Shown: positions 34,803 through 45,574 of the stretch, one piece after another
Numbering within the stretch: position 1 is the first letter of the stretch
Layout: the number at the start of each line of letters is the position of its first letter
From: Dendrophyllia cribrosa
Lineage: Eukaryota > Cnidaria > Anthozoa > Scleractinia > Dendrophylliidae
Direction: 5' to 3'
Length of the DNA: 64,000 bases
NCBI GenBank assembly: GCA_024195265.1
Contig: JAJLRJ010000007.1
Span: 4,517,558-4,581,557 of the forward strand
Made by a program: the position numbers and the translations under genes
Notes under the pieces: model-generated
What the model saw: only the letters and a program-made list of their open reading frames with translations
Databases searched by the model: none
What the model was told of the DNA's origin: nothing

Positions 34803-36638
34803 AGACTAAGAGTAACACAGGTTTTGTAGCTCTTAAAATTCCGTCATATCTATGGAAGCCTCTACGAACACTTGACTCGTAAACTTTGGTGTCCGTATTG
34901 GAGAGGTTCACTGTATTTCATTTCTCCAAAACCTGTTATATAAACATTTTATTCTTTAAATATTTCTCACCAATTCTTAATTATAGCATGCACTCTGCAG
35001 CAATTTACGTCTCAATCCAACTTAAAACACTTCAGGTCCTTCAGCTGTTTATATTTTAATAATTATGCAATCATAATAAAAAGACGAAGAACAGTTCTCA
35101 TAAATAAACTGATTCTTCCTCAAGAAAACAGTTAAAACATGAATGCGTTTTTAAATGTTTTTTTTTAACTTGATTTTTATGTGCGTTTTCATTGAAAATT
35201 GAACAAACGTTCAGCGTCCAGACGATCGTTTTCGGATATGTCATCCGCCGAATTTCAATACTGTAAGGATAACATGAAAATAGCTCATCAATTTAAAACG
35301 GTTTTAGAAATAATTATCTTTTCCTCATTCAACTATCAATCAACATTTTCTAAAATAATAGCAACTGTAACATAAACGAAATAGCATCTTAACTCAGAAA
35401 AAATTCCGAGTTCCAGATGGAATTCGAACCCACGACCCTCCGTGATCTACCACTGAGCTACTAGAACTCTGTGGCGAGCAAGGGTGAAATGTGGTCATCG
35501 CGCGGTCACACAGCCAAATAACTTAACACATATGACTCATAACTGCATCGCGCAGTCACATTAAGGCATAACGAGGATGTAACCAACCAACCTCCTAAGT
35601 GAGTCTTTTAAGAAATGAAACATAAACGAAATAGCATCTTAATCATTCGTGGGTTCGAATCCCATCTGGAACTCGGAATTTTTTTCTGAGTTAAGATGCT
35701 ATTTCGTTTATGTTTCATTTCTTAAAAGACTCACTTAGGAAATAGCAACTGTGTTTGTTTTTAATTTTTGTAGTTTCACCAGCTGTCTGAAGCTGCCAAT
35801 TGTAATTATCTACGAGCACGAAATGGCGATGTAAAATATCATGGATTGCAAGGTCTCTGTTATTCAGTGATATTCGCGACCGCTGTTTGGACTGAATTTG
35901 ATCTTCGTCAGCACCCTTCTTCTGGCATCAAAGCTTGGTAAGTCAGTCATGTAATAGATTAAAGTGTCAACTGCAGCAGTTTTTTTTCCTAAACTGAGGT
36001 CTGGAATTGGTCTCACGGAGATGTAACCCTTTTTACTCCTGAAGTTACTCTCGGTGTCAGAGGCTTTTCTCGCGCTCTTATCTCTCTTACGATTGCACGC
36101 TTCTTATTTGTCGTTTTAAATTTACGCCGCGTCGTTTGATCGGCGTCCTGCTAACCCATACTGCTCACAAAAGCGTACTACGAGAAAACCTCTGGTACCC
36201 AGAGTATCCTTAATCTAAGCCGTGGTTTAATTTTTTTTCTCTCTCTCTGCTCCTAGCTTTTGAGTTTGTGGATAAAAAGCGTGACCATTCTAATCAAATT
36301 ATCAAAACTCTCGTGCAGTACTTTCTTGTAGGCGTTGTTTGTTTGAAGGTAGCTAGTAGAAAATTAAGTTATGGATTTTTCGTAAACAGTTTTGTTTTGC
36401 GCTCTCTTAGGAATAAAACGGTTTCAACCGCGCCCCCAATTTTCGTTCTGGCCGAAAAAGGTGTTTGTAATAACGAGCTAGTGCAGGGGCCTATTACGGG
36501 GTGATTGAATGACGGGGTTCTACTATAGTTCAACTAGGACGTTGGATGAAGTATAAGAAAATTAATTTTCAGATGCAATGTAGCTGACTTCATTTGTTTA
36601 TGTATTTGCCAGTTGACTTCTGAGGAGTGAGAACAAAA
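34803..36638 (+). promoter_or_regulatory. Upstream region, 5'UTR exon and intron 1 of secreted-peptide gene 2
   Basis: Starts at CTAAGAGTAACACAGG and is conserved with loci 1 and 3. The 5'UTR exon ends at 35937 (AAGCTTG|GTAAGTC). Intron 1 holds one diverged 88-bp unit (about 36250-36335) shared with the element at 21097. The segment 35368-35740 is a tRNA-derived insertion absent from the other copies. Confidence 0.55.
35368..35740. mobile_element. Inverted pair of tRNA-derived SINE-like sequences with 11-bp duplication
   Basis: Flanked by identical AATAGCAACTG (35357-35367 and 35741-35751). On the minus strand, 35395-35475 reads TAGCTCAGTGGTAGATC (A-box-like) and GTGGGTTCGAATTCCATC (B-box-like), too short between boxes for a working tRNA. 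The right half repeats the B-box part in the other orientation (GTGGGTTCGAATCCCATC at about 35647). Both halves share a TTAAGATGCTATTTCGTTTA end. The long direct repeat suggests retroposition. Confidence 0.7.
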
Positions 36639-39600
36639 ATGTTTGGCGTGAAGTTTGTGTTGGTTTTTGCCTTAATTTTCTTGGTCAGTTCCAGTTCTGC
36701 TAACCAGGTAACGTTTTACGATACGATACGTTTCACTTTTCATGTCTTTTTCTAAATCTGTTTGCAGTATCTTCAAAGGAGGAAAGCCATCGGAATCTTT
36801 GGGAAAAAAAAAACAAGTGCTTCGTGTTTAAAAGTTACCCTTTTTTCATCGATTTACTCAAGTTTTCTTGAAGTTTTATCTGGCATGTGATGGTTAACTA
36901 TAGAACTGAAAAAAAATCAAATTGTTTAATAACGGTTTCGTGATAGAGCAAGGAAATGGTAACTCCGTGCCATTCTTCGTGCTTAGTGAATCTTGCGCAA
37001 GTTTATTATATAGAAACAATTCACCTGAGAACAAAAATAAACTCATTATATATCTTCAAGCTTCATATATTACCGTATTTCTAATCTGCTAATTCACGGT
37101 TATCATATAATTGTTTTTATAGCTCTTGGAAGATCTTGCTATCAAAGTCGATGCTCTGGGAAAGAGAGTCGAGGTAACAAAAACATAGAAACTAGAGAAT
37201 GATATTTATGGACGCGTGAAAATCAGTATTCTTAACCTTTTATTCCGATACCTATGGCGTTTCGTTGCGGACAAAAATAACTCCTCAAAAAAGAAGTCAC
37301 TTACTTCGAAAATCTAAACGATGAGATTAAAAAAATGGGGTCGACTAAATAAAATTTTACTTCAAAAAAATAATAATGGTCCACGATTTAAAAAAAAATG
37401 TGGTTTAAAGTGCCTATAAAGTGAAAAATCACTGAAGCTTATTTGAAAGACCTTTTGAAGACAAGAAGAAGAGTGCTTTCTGTTTTGAAATGTTGCCTCT
37501 CATTCCGGAGATATTCAAGTTTTTGTGTAAAAAGAGATGACGTCATAAATGCTGGGTCTTTCTGCATGTACCGGAACCCATGAACCACTCATTGTCTTCT
37601 ATTGTTTGTGAGGCATTGTATTTTTGGTCTTGTTTTGCATTTGTATTGTTGTCGATCTTTGTTCCTTTTGTTTTACGTAATATGTGCTCCGGTACATGCA
37701 GAAGGAACCTAAATGCTTCTAAAGGAAGACAAATTTACAAAATATAGAATATCTTTAGAACTATTAGAGCGGTGCTCTTCAAACTTGGCACCAGCAATGT
37801 ACATCAGACAAGGCATAAAATGACACCCATTGTGCTGTTACCATGGCAACAGTTTTGCTTCCAGATTAAGTTTTTGCAGAACTGACCTTCCCATTTTTTG
37901 TGTTAACCAAACATCATTCACTCTAAATGAGTTTATTAGGAGACCTACAGCAACATGGGCTCTATGTGTGTTTCGAGCAGGTCTTTCTGTCTCGCCTGAT
38001 TTGATAGGAAATTAAGATATATGGTTTACAACAGAAAGGGACTGGAGCCATTAGTGTTGCCATGGTTACAATATGCTCCACGACATGTTGTACCTTTTTT
38101 GAAGGTCATTATTGGTGCCAAGTTTGAATAATATCACTCTTATATTTTCAGAGATATTCTTAATTTTGTGATCTATCTTCTCAATGGAAGCATTTATGAC
38201 GTCATCAATTTGCTAATTTTCATAACCCAAAAACTCAAATATTTATGAGGAGAAAAAAGATATTTCAAATCAGAAAACGCCACACTTCATTATTTTGAAA
38301 CGCCTTTCAAATGAGCATCAATAATTTTTTACTTCATAGCCACTTTAAGTTCAAAAATTGAGTCGAGTTTTGAAAAAAATGAGACTGACGCAAAAGTGCA
38401 GTCAACCGGAAAAATTAACATCGAAAAAAAAAAACAGTAGTCAAGAGGAAGCAGAAACTGTTAGCGCGTCAACCGGATGAAGTAGTGTGCAGGCTACGCG
38501 CGGTCTTGCGCGTGGTCAGAAACAAAATGGCGCGATGGCTTCCAATTTCTCTCCTTGGGAAGGCTGATCGAAAGTTCAGAAGAACAGTTCCATCCAACGA
38601 TATTGCTCGGATTCTGAGAGTTTCGGATAGAACTTTGCGACGACGGCGACATGGTAGATCCTGTTTCAACCACCCTGAGAAATGCAAGGAGGATAATCCG
38701 TAGAAGCTACAGTGTCACCTGCCCAAACTCCCTCTGGTAAGCTTTGCCATTTCATTTCCGACTGCGTATGGAGTGAAGCACGCGAATCCTCTGAACTACC
38801 AGCCCACGTTGTCTCAGTGATCCTTGAACCATTCTAAGGCCTGCTGATGGAGTTTCTTCCCGTACTTGGCGTACCATGTTGTCTAGCTCAGTATCTGATA
38901 TGTTTAAATTCTCTTCTAACGACACGCATACCAAACTGTCATGTCGCCGTCGTCGCAAAGTTCTATCCGAAACTCTCAGAATCCGAGCAATATCGTTCCA
39001 GCGGAATCCACAATCTCCGTAAAATGCATCTAATTGTTCTCGATATATTGCTAGCCGAAGACCCCCTTGTGAATGAGATTGTTCATGATAAAGAATCTTA
39101 CTTTGCCCTTCATTCTCATCCTTTTCATCCCAACAGACAAAGCAACGTTGCTGAAAATGAGCTCGTAGAGTGGTTGTTCGGCTGAGCAGGTGGTTTAACT
39201 AAACTATGCAGGTCTGTTGAGAATCTGCTTGCCTATACACCTCACAAAAAACGGGCTATCAACGTCGACAGCCGGTTCGCTCGTATTCTTCTAATCGACG
39301 GACCAAACATTCTGAAGTATCACAAAAAGCTGAATGGAACTGTTCTTCTGAACTTTCTATCAGCCTTCGGCTTCCCAAGGAGAGTAAAAAGTCTTCAAAC
39401 TTTGGAAGCCATCACGCCATTTTGTTTCGGATCGCGCGCAAGACCGTACGTAGCCTGCACACTACTACCTGTGATGCCATATACGGACATGCCCCATTAC
39501 ATCCGGTTGAGGCGCTAACAGTTTCCGCTTCCTCACGAGTAGTGTTTTTTTTCGATGTTAATTTTCCCGCTTAACTGCACTTTTTGCGTCAATCTTATTT

Positions 39601-42600
39601 TTTTCGAAACTCGGCTCAATTTTTGAACTTGAAACCACATTTTTTTTAAATTGTGGACCATTATTTTTTTTTAAGTAAAATTTTATTTAGTCGACTCAGG
39701 AGCCTCTCCTGGTCGACCCCATTTTTTTAATCTCATCGTTTAGTTTTTCGAAGGGGGGGGGGGGGGGGGGTATTTTTGTCCGCAACGAAACGCCGTCCAC
39801 AGACGCGTGAAAATATTCAATTCGTTAACCTTTATTTGCTAGCGCTTTATAACAAGAGAGCGAGATATTCAGTTGAGAAGACCACCAACTATTGTTATTT
39901 TGTTTCATTTATCAACAGTTTAAGTTCAAGTTTTGGGACTGTTCCTCAGTTCCCGAAAATTGTTCGAAACACTTTTGATAATTTTGATTCTTTAATAATT
40001 TAACCCCACTACAGGAGTTGTAACAACCCTTTCAAAGTTACAGTATGTTGCCCAGTTTCCGGCCACTTTAGTTTGTAATCGCTATAACTCCTTTGTTTTG
40101 CACGGAAAATTTCTCAATTTCCTTTCAAAGACAGTTCATTTACTTACCTTTAAAACGTTAAATGGTTGGCGACCTTCCCCAAGTATTAAAGAAATTATAC
40201 CATTTTTCGCAAAACTAGTAAGTTGCCCAGTTTCCGGCCAGCTAGCCCAGTTTCCGGCCACCGACTTAAAGTAAATTTTCCTTGAAACCGCTCGACGTAA
40301 ACCGACTTGTAAGTCCCTTGATAATAGTGGTCGCCTAGTTATAAATATCAGGTAAGTTTCAATATTAAGCTTTGTCGCCTACTGTTTTACTATTCAAAAT
40401 ACGTATGACCTTAGTGACCCGGAAGCGTGTCTTCCGCAGTTTGTTGACAGACTACTACAAAAACAAATCATGACTTACGTACTTTAGTCACGCTATACAT
40501 GCATAAGCTGTTGTTAATTCGTAATCTTTGTTACACTAACACATGTATCTTTAATTTCTCGACCAGGAAATTTTAATATTCGGTTCTTTCACTTAATAAG
40601 AAATAGGTTTTGAGCAATGTGTCTTTTAGTGGCCGGAAACTGGCACACTAGGTCGAAATCTTCGCTGAGAGTTGACTGCTAAAATTTCAGGAACAGCCCT
40701 ATTCCAGCTGACGATGATAGATTCCCTAATCACTTTCATCTTTAATCTAATATTTGTCCAAAAATTATGAAGCTCCTTGAGATATTTCCTGTGAAACGAG
40801 CTATTTGTTTATCTACGGTAGTTTTGATGTGCAGTGAAACGAGCCAAAATTAATCGCTAAACGTTCAATCACCTGGACAAAACATTTCCTTCCTCAGCCG
40901 TTCCTTGTTCAAAAAGAACGCCAAAACCACCAATGTGTAGCGGAAATGTTCGTCTTTCTTTCGGAACGCTTCGGTGGACGAAAATTTAAAACTCCGACGA
41001 ACATAACCGACGTAATTGTTTTTTGGCCGGAAACTGGTACTGGCCGGAAACTGGGCAACACACTGTACTGTGTAAAAAGAAAATAACGTAAATAACGTGT
41101 ATAAAATTATCTCCAAGCTTTATGTATAACCGTATTTTTACTGCGCCTTTCAATAACATGCGGAATTTGAAATTCAAATTTCCACCAACGGTTGCGTTTT
41201 ACACTGCTGTCAATCATCTCAGCTTACCTCTTAGGAAACAGATCTTCACTTCAATGAGTTCAAAAGGTCACGTCCGTGCATTATGATTGGTAGATTTCGA
41301 TCCATTTGTTTGTTTCTTTTTTACATGGTCCGTTGGCTTTCGTATTAATTATGATTGACGGCAGGGAATAACGCAACCGTTGGTGGAGATTTGAATTTCA
41401 AATTCCGCGCGTTATTGAAAGGCGCAGTAATTGTAAACATGGTTGTTAATTTATGATAAATTTTTGTTGCTTTTTAGTCCTTGGAAACGAAAGTCGGTTC
41501 TCTGATACAGCAAGTTGAGGTAACAAAACATAGAGAATAGTATTCATGGATGCGTGAAAATATGATTCAAGGTTTTACAGGCTAGTCAGGGTGCATTTAT
41601 AATTTACCTATCATAAAAACCTTTCATTGGTTCTTTTTTTATAAAAGCTATAAGCCATTAGCTTACAAAATTCTTCTTGCAAGTCAGCACTAACAAATTA
41701 TAAGAATTAAGACCTGAATTAACACTATAGACTTGATCAACTGAAACTAGATCTGGGACAAGAAGAAGGAGAAACGTTGGTGACCAAACTGAGCCCATAT
41801 GATATCAAACAAGGTAGTGGAAACGAACCAAGCATTCAACCAAAATTTGAATTATTTCACCCCACTAGCTACAACAGCAAGTTGTAATAACTGTTTGAAA
41901 ATGACTGTGTAGAAAAAAATACACAATTTAGCCGAAAACTGAGAAAGACTTGGAACAAGAAGAAACGTTAGTGATATTTTACAAACCATCGAAAAAACTG
42001 AGCCCATATAAAATTAAATAAAAAAATATAAATTGAATTGGGTATAGTATAGTAAACGAAACAAGCATTATCCAAAATTTTAATTGCGCCGAAAGGTTTA
42101 CTAAACTAAACTAAACTCTTCCCGTTTTCTCGCACGGCCTGAAAAAAATTCTTGTCCTTTGAACATTGCCGAGCTGGGCCGGAAATTTCAAGGCCCGTTT
42201 ACACAATTTTTTGTGCAATTTTTGTCGCACATGTCGATGCAATTTTTGTCGCGCGCAAGTTGCATCTTCAAATCGCATGTGTAAACGGGCGGCGATTTCA
42301 GTGCGATTTAGGCGCGATTTGTCGCGCGATGTCGCAGAGGTTCTGATGTTCGAAACCTGATGCAATTGGCTTGTTGTAAAATACGCTACGCAACGCAACG
42401 CAATATTACGCAATATACGCCCATGACAATTTGTAAAATACGCAATATACGCAATATCCCCAAATGTCAATTTGTAAAATACGCAATATCGGGCGCAATA
42501 TTCGCAAAACGGTTCGTTTCAACAGCGGTCGACTTGCAAAAAGTCATATTGCGCATGCTCACCATTACTACGAGGTTTCTCCATTCCATTCTCGTCCCCA

Positions 42601-44808
42601 GAGCTCCACGGTTTTTTTTTAATTGCGTCTCGTGTAGCTCTGGTAACGGACAAAAATTTGAATTTTTTGATTGGCCGTTTAAAAATGAATGCGCAACAAG
42701 GTAAAAAAAAATCACGCTTCTACGCATAAGGTTTTACTTTCGGTTGAATTTCAAATGTTCAAGTCCAATGACGACTCCATCAACAAAACCAACGTTTTAA
42801 TTTCAACGCATTCAACGACCAATGTCACCCAGTTTTGTTTGGTTTAGCAGGTAACGATACGGCTGCTAAATTTCAAAGTATGATTGTCGCTAAATATGAG
42901 CGATTCGTTTCCGAAAATAATCAGTATGTGTCTTGGAAGACAAAGCTATAAGCGGCCACGAATATTAAAGAAGTATGTTGTTTGCAACAGGAACGAGTAT
43001 TAATTAAAGGAGAGGCAGAAATCCTGAAGAAAGCCCACGGGTGAAAAGAAATATTACCACTAGGTTACCCATTTTAAATAACAACAACAACAACAACGCT
43101 ATCAGCACTCTCGTAAGCAAGTTATATTTTCTTTATTATAGGTACAGTACTCTTTGCTACAATCTAGGGAAACGAAGGTCACTCGAAGCCCAATTAAAAT
43201 AACATGAAACGAATGCAAAACAAAAATTCCTCGATATTTCTTACCACTGTTCGATGAAATAAGCCTAATCAATGACCATAGCGTGTCCATCAACAAACTT
43301 AGCTGTCCCATCAACTGATTTGGTCGGATATGATAGCGTTCAGTGGCGAAACGATAAATACACAGCTCCCAAACGAAAGAAATCGGTTGACTTATCGAGG
43401 ATTTTCTAAAACCAGCAGGCAAAATACAAAGACAATCTTTCTTCTAAATAACAGCAGCACGTAAAGCTTTTCTTCTTTCTTTTTCAGCGCGATGTTTTCC
43501 TGTAATTGTAATAGGCTCCTGGTCTTGTACAGTCCTTTCGAACGCCATTCCACACACACAACATTCTCGTCTCCAGAGCTCAACCAAACGAAACGAGAGC
43601 TCTGGGGACGAGAATGCACACACGAAAGGTTTTATTATTTCCGGTTTCTGGTATTGAGCAAGCGCAATAGTACATTAATGCATTAGGCATGCGCTAACGG
43701 ATGTCGTGGATTTTACGACATCCGGAAGGCACTGTTACCAGAGCCCTTCGTTTTTTCCGCTGACCAAACGAAACGAAGGCTCTGGGGACGAGAATGGTGC
43801 CTCGTAGGAATGTTGAGCATGCGCAATGTGACCTTTTGCAAGTCGACCGCTGTTGAAACGAACCGTTTTGCGAATATTGCGTATATTGCGTATTTTACAA
43901 ATTGACATTTGGGGATATTGCGTATATTGCGTATTTTACAAATTGTCATGGGCGTATATTGCGTACATTGCGTATATTGCGTTGCGTATATTGCGTAATA
44001 TTGCGTTGCGTTGCGTTGCGTATTTTACAACAAGCCGATGCAATTTGGCGGCAATTTTTGAGAAATCACAGCAAATCAAAGCAAATGTCGCACTCTGTGT
44101 CGCACCCGAATCGCACAGGAAATCGCCCTAGTTTACACTTGCGACAAAAGTTGCATTGGAGAGCGCGACAAAAATCGCAACAAAAATCGCATTAAACGGG
44201 CCTTTAGGTAAGAAAAAATAAATAGGGAATAGTGTTCATGGACGCGTGAAAATATTGTTAAACTATATTATTTTGCTAGCGCTAAAACAAGAGAGCGAGA
44301 TATTTAGTTGAGAAGAAAACCACCAACCATTGATATTTTGAAACTTAACGCATAGACTGCTGTTTAAGCAGTCGCGACAATTCAGCTGAATATATCTCCA
44401 AGCTTCATTTAATTTATCTCATTGTATTTCTAATTGAATGGCTGTCATATCTTTGTTGCCTTGTTAGAAACTGAACAAGCAAGTCTTTCCTAAACTGGTA
44501 AGAAAAAAATCAATAGAGAATAATATTCATGGACAAGTGAAATATTACTAACCTTTTATTGCTGGCGCTATTTAAGGGTTAGGGTTGAGTAAGCAAAATA
44601 TTAGGTTTTGAGAAGAAAGCCGTTTGTTACGGTATTTTGTTAAAGTGTTTTAGTTCAAGTTTTGAGACTATTTTCGGAGACTTAAATACTTTATAAAAAT
44701 GTACTGTTCCTAAGAATTGTTCGAAACTCATAAACATGCGAATGGTTTTCTTCGTTCTCCGCGAGTTCCTTAAAAATACTTTGATAGCAATTGATAATAA
44801 TGAGATTA

Positions 44809-44841
<33 letters not shown>

Positions 44842-45574
44842 ATTTATATAGCGCACATATCCATAGTTCAAGGCGCTTTACAATCAGCAAATAGCAAAAT
44901 ATAAAAAACTTAACGTCTAATCCTTCGGGACATTGTAGCACTTTCATGTTCAAAGAGACTGAAATAGTTCTTTGGAAATTACGGTGTATTAGTAATAGTA
45001 ATTGGACTGAGTGGAGAACAATTCATTTCATGGAGTAATCGGGCGAGTAATTCAAATCGGCCGAGCGCGTAGCGCGAGGACGATTTGAAATTACGAGTAC
45101 GATTACCCCTGAATTGTACGACACGAAGTTCAATTACTAATTAATCGCATCAATAACCAAATTCGAGATTAAAAAGTCTATGTCGACTCTTTTGTACTAA
45201 AAACGTCTAGGATATTTTTTATCAGTTTGAAAGTAGAAGGAAAACAGCAAAAAAGAACCCATTGAAGTGTAACTGATTGACGCGCGCAACTTAGGTGTCC
45301 AATTACAGCTATCCAATTACAAAAAGTTTCAATTGGATACCTACGTGACCGCGTGCCAATTACGTGAGAAATAGGCGCGTGGATGACCAATCACAATCGA
45401 GAATTTTGTTATTGATACGATTATAACTGTAATTGTAGTATATGATCTACTTACTTTTCATGTGGTGCCTAGGTCATCATAAAAGCTCAAAAACGTTCTC
45501 AAATAAGCAACAGTACTTAACTTTAATTATCTTCTTTTTTTAAGCCGGAAATAGAATTTCCGGGTGGATGGTAA
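36639..45574 (+). CDS. Short secreted coiled-coil peptide, gene 2 (acidic/Gly-Trp tail paralogue)
   Basis: Five coding exons, all phase 0: 36639-36707, 37123-37173, 41478-41519, 44468-44497 and 45545-45574. Exon 1 is a signal peptide (MFGVKFVLVFALIFLVSSSS, cleavage likely before NQ). Exons 2-4 join into a regular coiled coil with Val at one core position and Leu at the other: LLEDLAI, KVDALGK, RVESLET, KVGSLIQ, QVEKLNK. Exon 5 encodes PEIEFPGGW and TAA, giving 73 residues without cysteine. Each short exon sits in a similar intron cassette (CTCCAAGCTT upstream; a GTAA donor then GGACGCGTGAAAAT downstream). An alternative donor in exon 5 (GGATG|GTAAAC) could extend the protein to unseen exons; if so, a coiled-coil stalk on a larger secreted protein such as a short collagen is possible. 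The family is not recognised. Introns are enlarged by transposons. Confidence 0.6.
37409..38344. mobile_element. 936-bp MITE nested in the foldback arm, TTAA duplication
   Basis: The ends AGTGCCTATAAAGTG and CTTCATAGCCACT are inverted, flanked by TTAA (37405-37408 and 38345-38348). The opposite arm of the host palindrome (about 39610-39640) is the empty site, reading GTGGTTTCAAGTTC on its reverse strand. TTAA targets fit piggyBac or Kolobok types. Confidence 0.75.
38752..39075 (-). pseudogene. N-terminal fragment of an integrase-core (rve-type) transposon protein
   Basis: Reads on the minus strand GGLRLAIYREQLDAF, then FRWNDIARILRVSDRTLRRR (helix-turn-helix), ISDTELDNMVRQVREE, and AGLRMVQGSLRQRGLVVQR before RVLHSIRSRK and a stop. 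This order (recognition helix followed by a GxRMxxGxLxxxG module) precedes the catalytic core in a group of metazoan integrase-domain proteins. The catalytic core is missing. An inverted partial copy of the helix-turn-helix lies at 38590-38660 on the plus strand. It may be the source of the foldback's mobility or captured cargo. Confidence 0.6.
39795..40038 (+). repeat. Orphan intron cassette of the secreted-peptide gene
   Basis: GACGCGTGAAAATATT, TTAACCTTTATTTGCTAGCG and ACAAGAGAGCGAGATATTCA recur here as they do after the other short exons and at 12235-12315 in gene 1. The exon that should precede it is absent, replaced by the foldback element. Confidence 0.6.
40041..41065. mobile_element. 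1,025-bp Tc1/mariner-like MITE with six copies of GCCCAGTTTCCGGCCA motif
   Basis: The ends CAGTATGTTGCCCAGTTTCC and, inverted, CAGTGTGTTGCCCAGTTTCC are flanked by TA (40039-40040 and 41066-41067). The CAGTTTCCGGCCA motif occurs three times in direct orientation at the left (about 40050, 40225, 40247) and three times inverted at the right (about 40630, 41023, 41040). These are candidate transposase-binding sites. There is no transposase gene. Confidence 0.85.
41141..41427. mobile_element. 287-bp MITE, TIR CTGCGCCTTTCAATAAC, TA duplication
   Basis: The inverted ends start CTGCGCCTTTCAATAAC and extend through GGAATTTGAAATTCAAAT and CCACCAACGGTTGCGTT. TA flanks both sides (41139-41140 and 41428-41429). 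Locus 1 shows the empty site near 12418 (ATTTCTAATTACACGG). Confidence 0.9.
42191..44203. mobile_element. 2.0-kb foldback element, TIR AGGCCCGTTTACAC
   Basis: The ends AGGCCCGTTT are inverted; the flanks are TCA (42188-42190) and TTA (44204-44206), perhaps a mutated 3-bp duplication. The arms contain repeats of GCGATTTTTGTCGC and then ACGCAATATACGCAATATCC-type repeats mirrored at 43860-44030. A loop of about 1 kb contains a flanked micro-MITE (43562-43616) and a related one at about 43738-43797. Its insertion removed the exon expected before the donor at 44208. Confidence 0.75.
43562..43616. mobile_element. 55-bp micro-MITE with 9-bp duplication
   Basis: CATTCTCGTCTCCAGAGCTC faces GAGCTCTGGGGACGAGAATG. 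It is flanked by CACACACAA and CACACACGA (one mismatch). The size class and duplication length match 5079-5152. Confidence 0.75.
44207..44467 (+). repeat. Orphan donor and intron cassette before exon 4 of gene 2
   Basis: GGTAAGAAAAAATAAATAGG with the cassette signature GGACGCGTGAAAATATTG follows directly after the foldback element, without an exon. Then come the CTCCAAGCTT and acceptor region of exon 4. This points to a lost cassette exon. Confidence 0.55.
44811..44838. repeat. ATT microsatellite
   Basis: About nine ATT units, followed by TATATAGCGCACATATCC and CAAGGCGCTTTACA, a short repeat end often seen in marine invertebrate genomes. Confidence 0.7.
44992..45420. mobile_element. 429-bp TTA-flanked repeat element, copy B
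   Basis: Close relative of 15490-15908. Locus 1 (near 12830) lacks it, and TTA is present on both sides. Confidence 0.7.

Larger units (their letters stand above)
37256..39794. mobile_element. 2.5-kb foldback element in intron 2 of gene 2
   Basis: The ends GGCGTTTCGTTGCGGACAAA are inverted at 37256 and 39794. The arms match over long stretches (CAGGCTACGCGCGGTCTTGC at about 38490 against 39430-39465; GTTCCATCCAACGATATTGC-type segments). A poly-G run lies at 39757-39770. The left arm is split by the element at 37409-38344. No target duplication is evident; comparison with locus 1 suggests a deletion at the right junction. Confidence 0.75.

Noticed and set aside
42111..44195. Frames reading CKIRNIRNIPKC or ILRILRILQ
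   Set aside because: Products of the ACGCAATAT repeats in the foldback arms.
44573..44592. TTAAGGGTTAGGGTTGAG, telomere-like
   Set aside because: Only two TTAGGG-like units; chance occurrence is likely.
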